The notes under the pieces are model-generated. The model was given only the letters and a program-made list of their open reading frames with translations, searched no databases and was not told the DNA's origin. The position numbers were made by a program, and so were the translations under genes. Shown here piece after piece: positions 63,234 to 64,000 of a stretch of DNA of 64,000 nt. Each line of letters opens with the position of its first letter. The first letter of the stretch is position 1. The stretch is from Glaciihabitans tibetensis (lineage in GTDB: Bacteria > Actinomycetota > Actinomycetes > Actinomycetales > Microbacteriaceae), in contig NZ_PVTL01000001.1 in assembly GCF_003003265.1 (NCBI RefSeq), forward strand, positions 310,001-374,000. Direction: 5' to 3'.

Positions 63234-64000
63234 ATGTCTCAGGGTCAAACTGGTCCGGGCGCCCTCGCTTCGGACCAACTGGTTCCGGATTCACACGCTC
63301 ACGACCAGGTTTCTGCGCGGCGATACACCGTCGCGGATGCCGAGCGTTGGCTGCCCGAAGAACATTCCAGCCCCCGAAGCGACTTCGCGCGGGACCGCGC
63401 GCGGCTGCTGCACTCGAGCGCCCTGCGTCGACTGGCTGCCAAAACGCAGGTGTTGAGCCCCGCAGCGGGGTTAGATTTCGCCCGGAACCGGCTGACCCAC
63501 TCCCTCGAGGTTGCTCAGGTGGGTCGGGAACTTGCGTCCAGCCTCGGGCTCGACCCGGACGTCGTCGACACGGCCTGCCTCGCGCACGATTTGGGACATC
63601 CGCCGTTCGGCCACAACGGTGAAAAGGCATTGAATGACTGGTCCGTCGACATCGGCGGATTTGAAGGAAACGCACAGACATTGCGCCTGCTCACTCGGAT
63701 CGAGCCGAAGGTGTTCGGCGACGATGGCCAAAGCTACGGACTGAACCTGACACGGGCGAGTCTCGATGCGAGCTGCAAGTATCCGTGGCCAGCCTCGCAG
63801 GGGATTCCGGATCCGAGCGGTCGTAGCAAATTTGGTTTCTATGCCGAGGATTTAGCCGCGTTCGAATGGTTGCGGGCCGGCGCGCCTGACCGCCGACGTT
63901 GCGTGGAGGCGCAGGTGATGGACCTCAGCGATGACATTGCCTACTCTGTTCACGACTTCGAGGACGCGGTGGTGAGCGGCTTCATCGACGTCTCTGCGCT
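63234..64000 (+). CDS. dgt: Deoxyguanosinetriphosphate triphosphohydrolase-like protein (partial, runs off the window)
   Basis: Only the N-terminal 255 codons are present. ATG 63234 ([14 protein letters not shown]) or GTG 63222, which would overlap dusB by 8 nt, is the start. HD-domain features are [12 protein letters not shown] and [20 protein letters not shown], with metal-binding His/Asp, and later [18 protein letters not shown]. It hydrolyses dNTPs to nucleosides and triphosphate. The dusB-dgt order is usual in actinobacteria. Confidence 0.9.
   Translation, partial: MSQGQTGPGALASDQLVPDSHAHDQVSARRYTVADAERWLPEEHSSPRSDFARDRARLLHSSALRRLAAKTQVLSPAAGLDFARNRLTHSLEVAQVGRELASSLGLDPDVVDTACLAHDLGHPPFGHNGEKALNDWSVDIGGFEGNAQTLRLLTRIEPKVFGDDGQSYGLNLTRASLDASCKYPWPASQGIPDPSGRSKFGFYAEDLAAFEWLRAGAPDRRRCVEAQVMDLSDDIAYSVHDFEDAVVSGFIDVSA

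Overview
This window is 64 kb of high-GC DNA (estimated by eye in the mid-60s percent outside the prophage) with many GTG starts and tightly packed, often overlapping genes. It comes from an actinobacterial chromosome. The gene order (comEA-comEC-holA, rpsT, lepA, hemW, hrcA-dnaJ-rsmE-HIT-phoH-ybeY-corC-era, leuA, recO-uppS, glyS, dusB-dgt) and the protein sequences fit Microbacteriaceae best. That placement is an inference; no marker gene was compared.

Layout. 0.2-3.6 kb: a glycine betaine/choline-type ABC importer (ATPase, two permeases, lipoprotein). 3.6-6.6 kb: a DedA-type membrane protein and divergent pabC/pabB folate genes. 6.7-10.9 kb: leuS, comEA and the 5' third of comEC. 10.9-26.9 kb: a 16.0-kb prophage. 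26.9-30 kb: the remainder of comEC, holA and rpsT. 30-36 kb: an aminotransferase, a TetR regulator, lepA, a DUF1990 gene and hemW. 36-44.6 kb: two DUF4870 genes, then the hrcA-to-era block. 44.7-48.8 kb: a histidine kinase/response regulator pair followed by an ABC exporter. 49.1-51 kb: leuA with a Leu-rich leader peptide and hairpin. 51-64 kb: a TRIC-type channel, recO, uppS, several accessory enzymes, glyS, an AbiEi/DUF559-type protein, a DsbA-family protein, a YbaK-type deacylase, dusB and the start of dgt.

The main point of interest is the prophage. It sits inside codon 264 of comEC, the DNA-uptake channel gene, and encodes a large serine recombinase. The attachment sites can be read directly: an AG dinucleotide core, and attP arms that form a 12-bp imperfect inverted repeat placed exactly 8 bp either side of the core. 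Removing 15,999 bp restores an 807-residue ComEC in frame, with the family motif across the join. Competence could therefore be switched by excision, as known for Listeria comK. The element carries a siphovirus head-tail module (terminase, portal, a protease-capsid fusion, connectors, tail tube, tape measure, fibres) but no recognisable lysin, replication gene or repressor. Its left arm encodes two paralogous 35-36 residue single-span membrane peptides and an unknown 100-residue protein, together with several hairpins.

A second novelty is a dispersed ~105-112 bp intergenic inverted-repeat element, seen three times (39.4, 48.9 and 59.3 kb), each copy beside GC-rich tandem repeats. I saw no tRNA, rRNA or CRISPR array.
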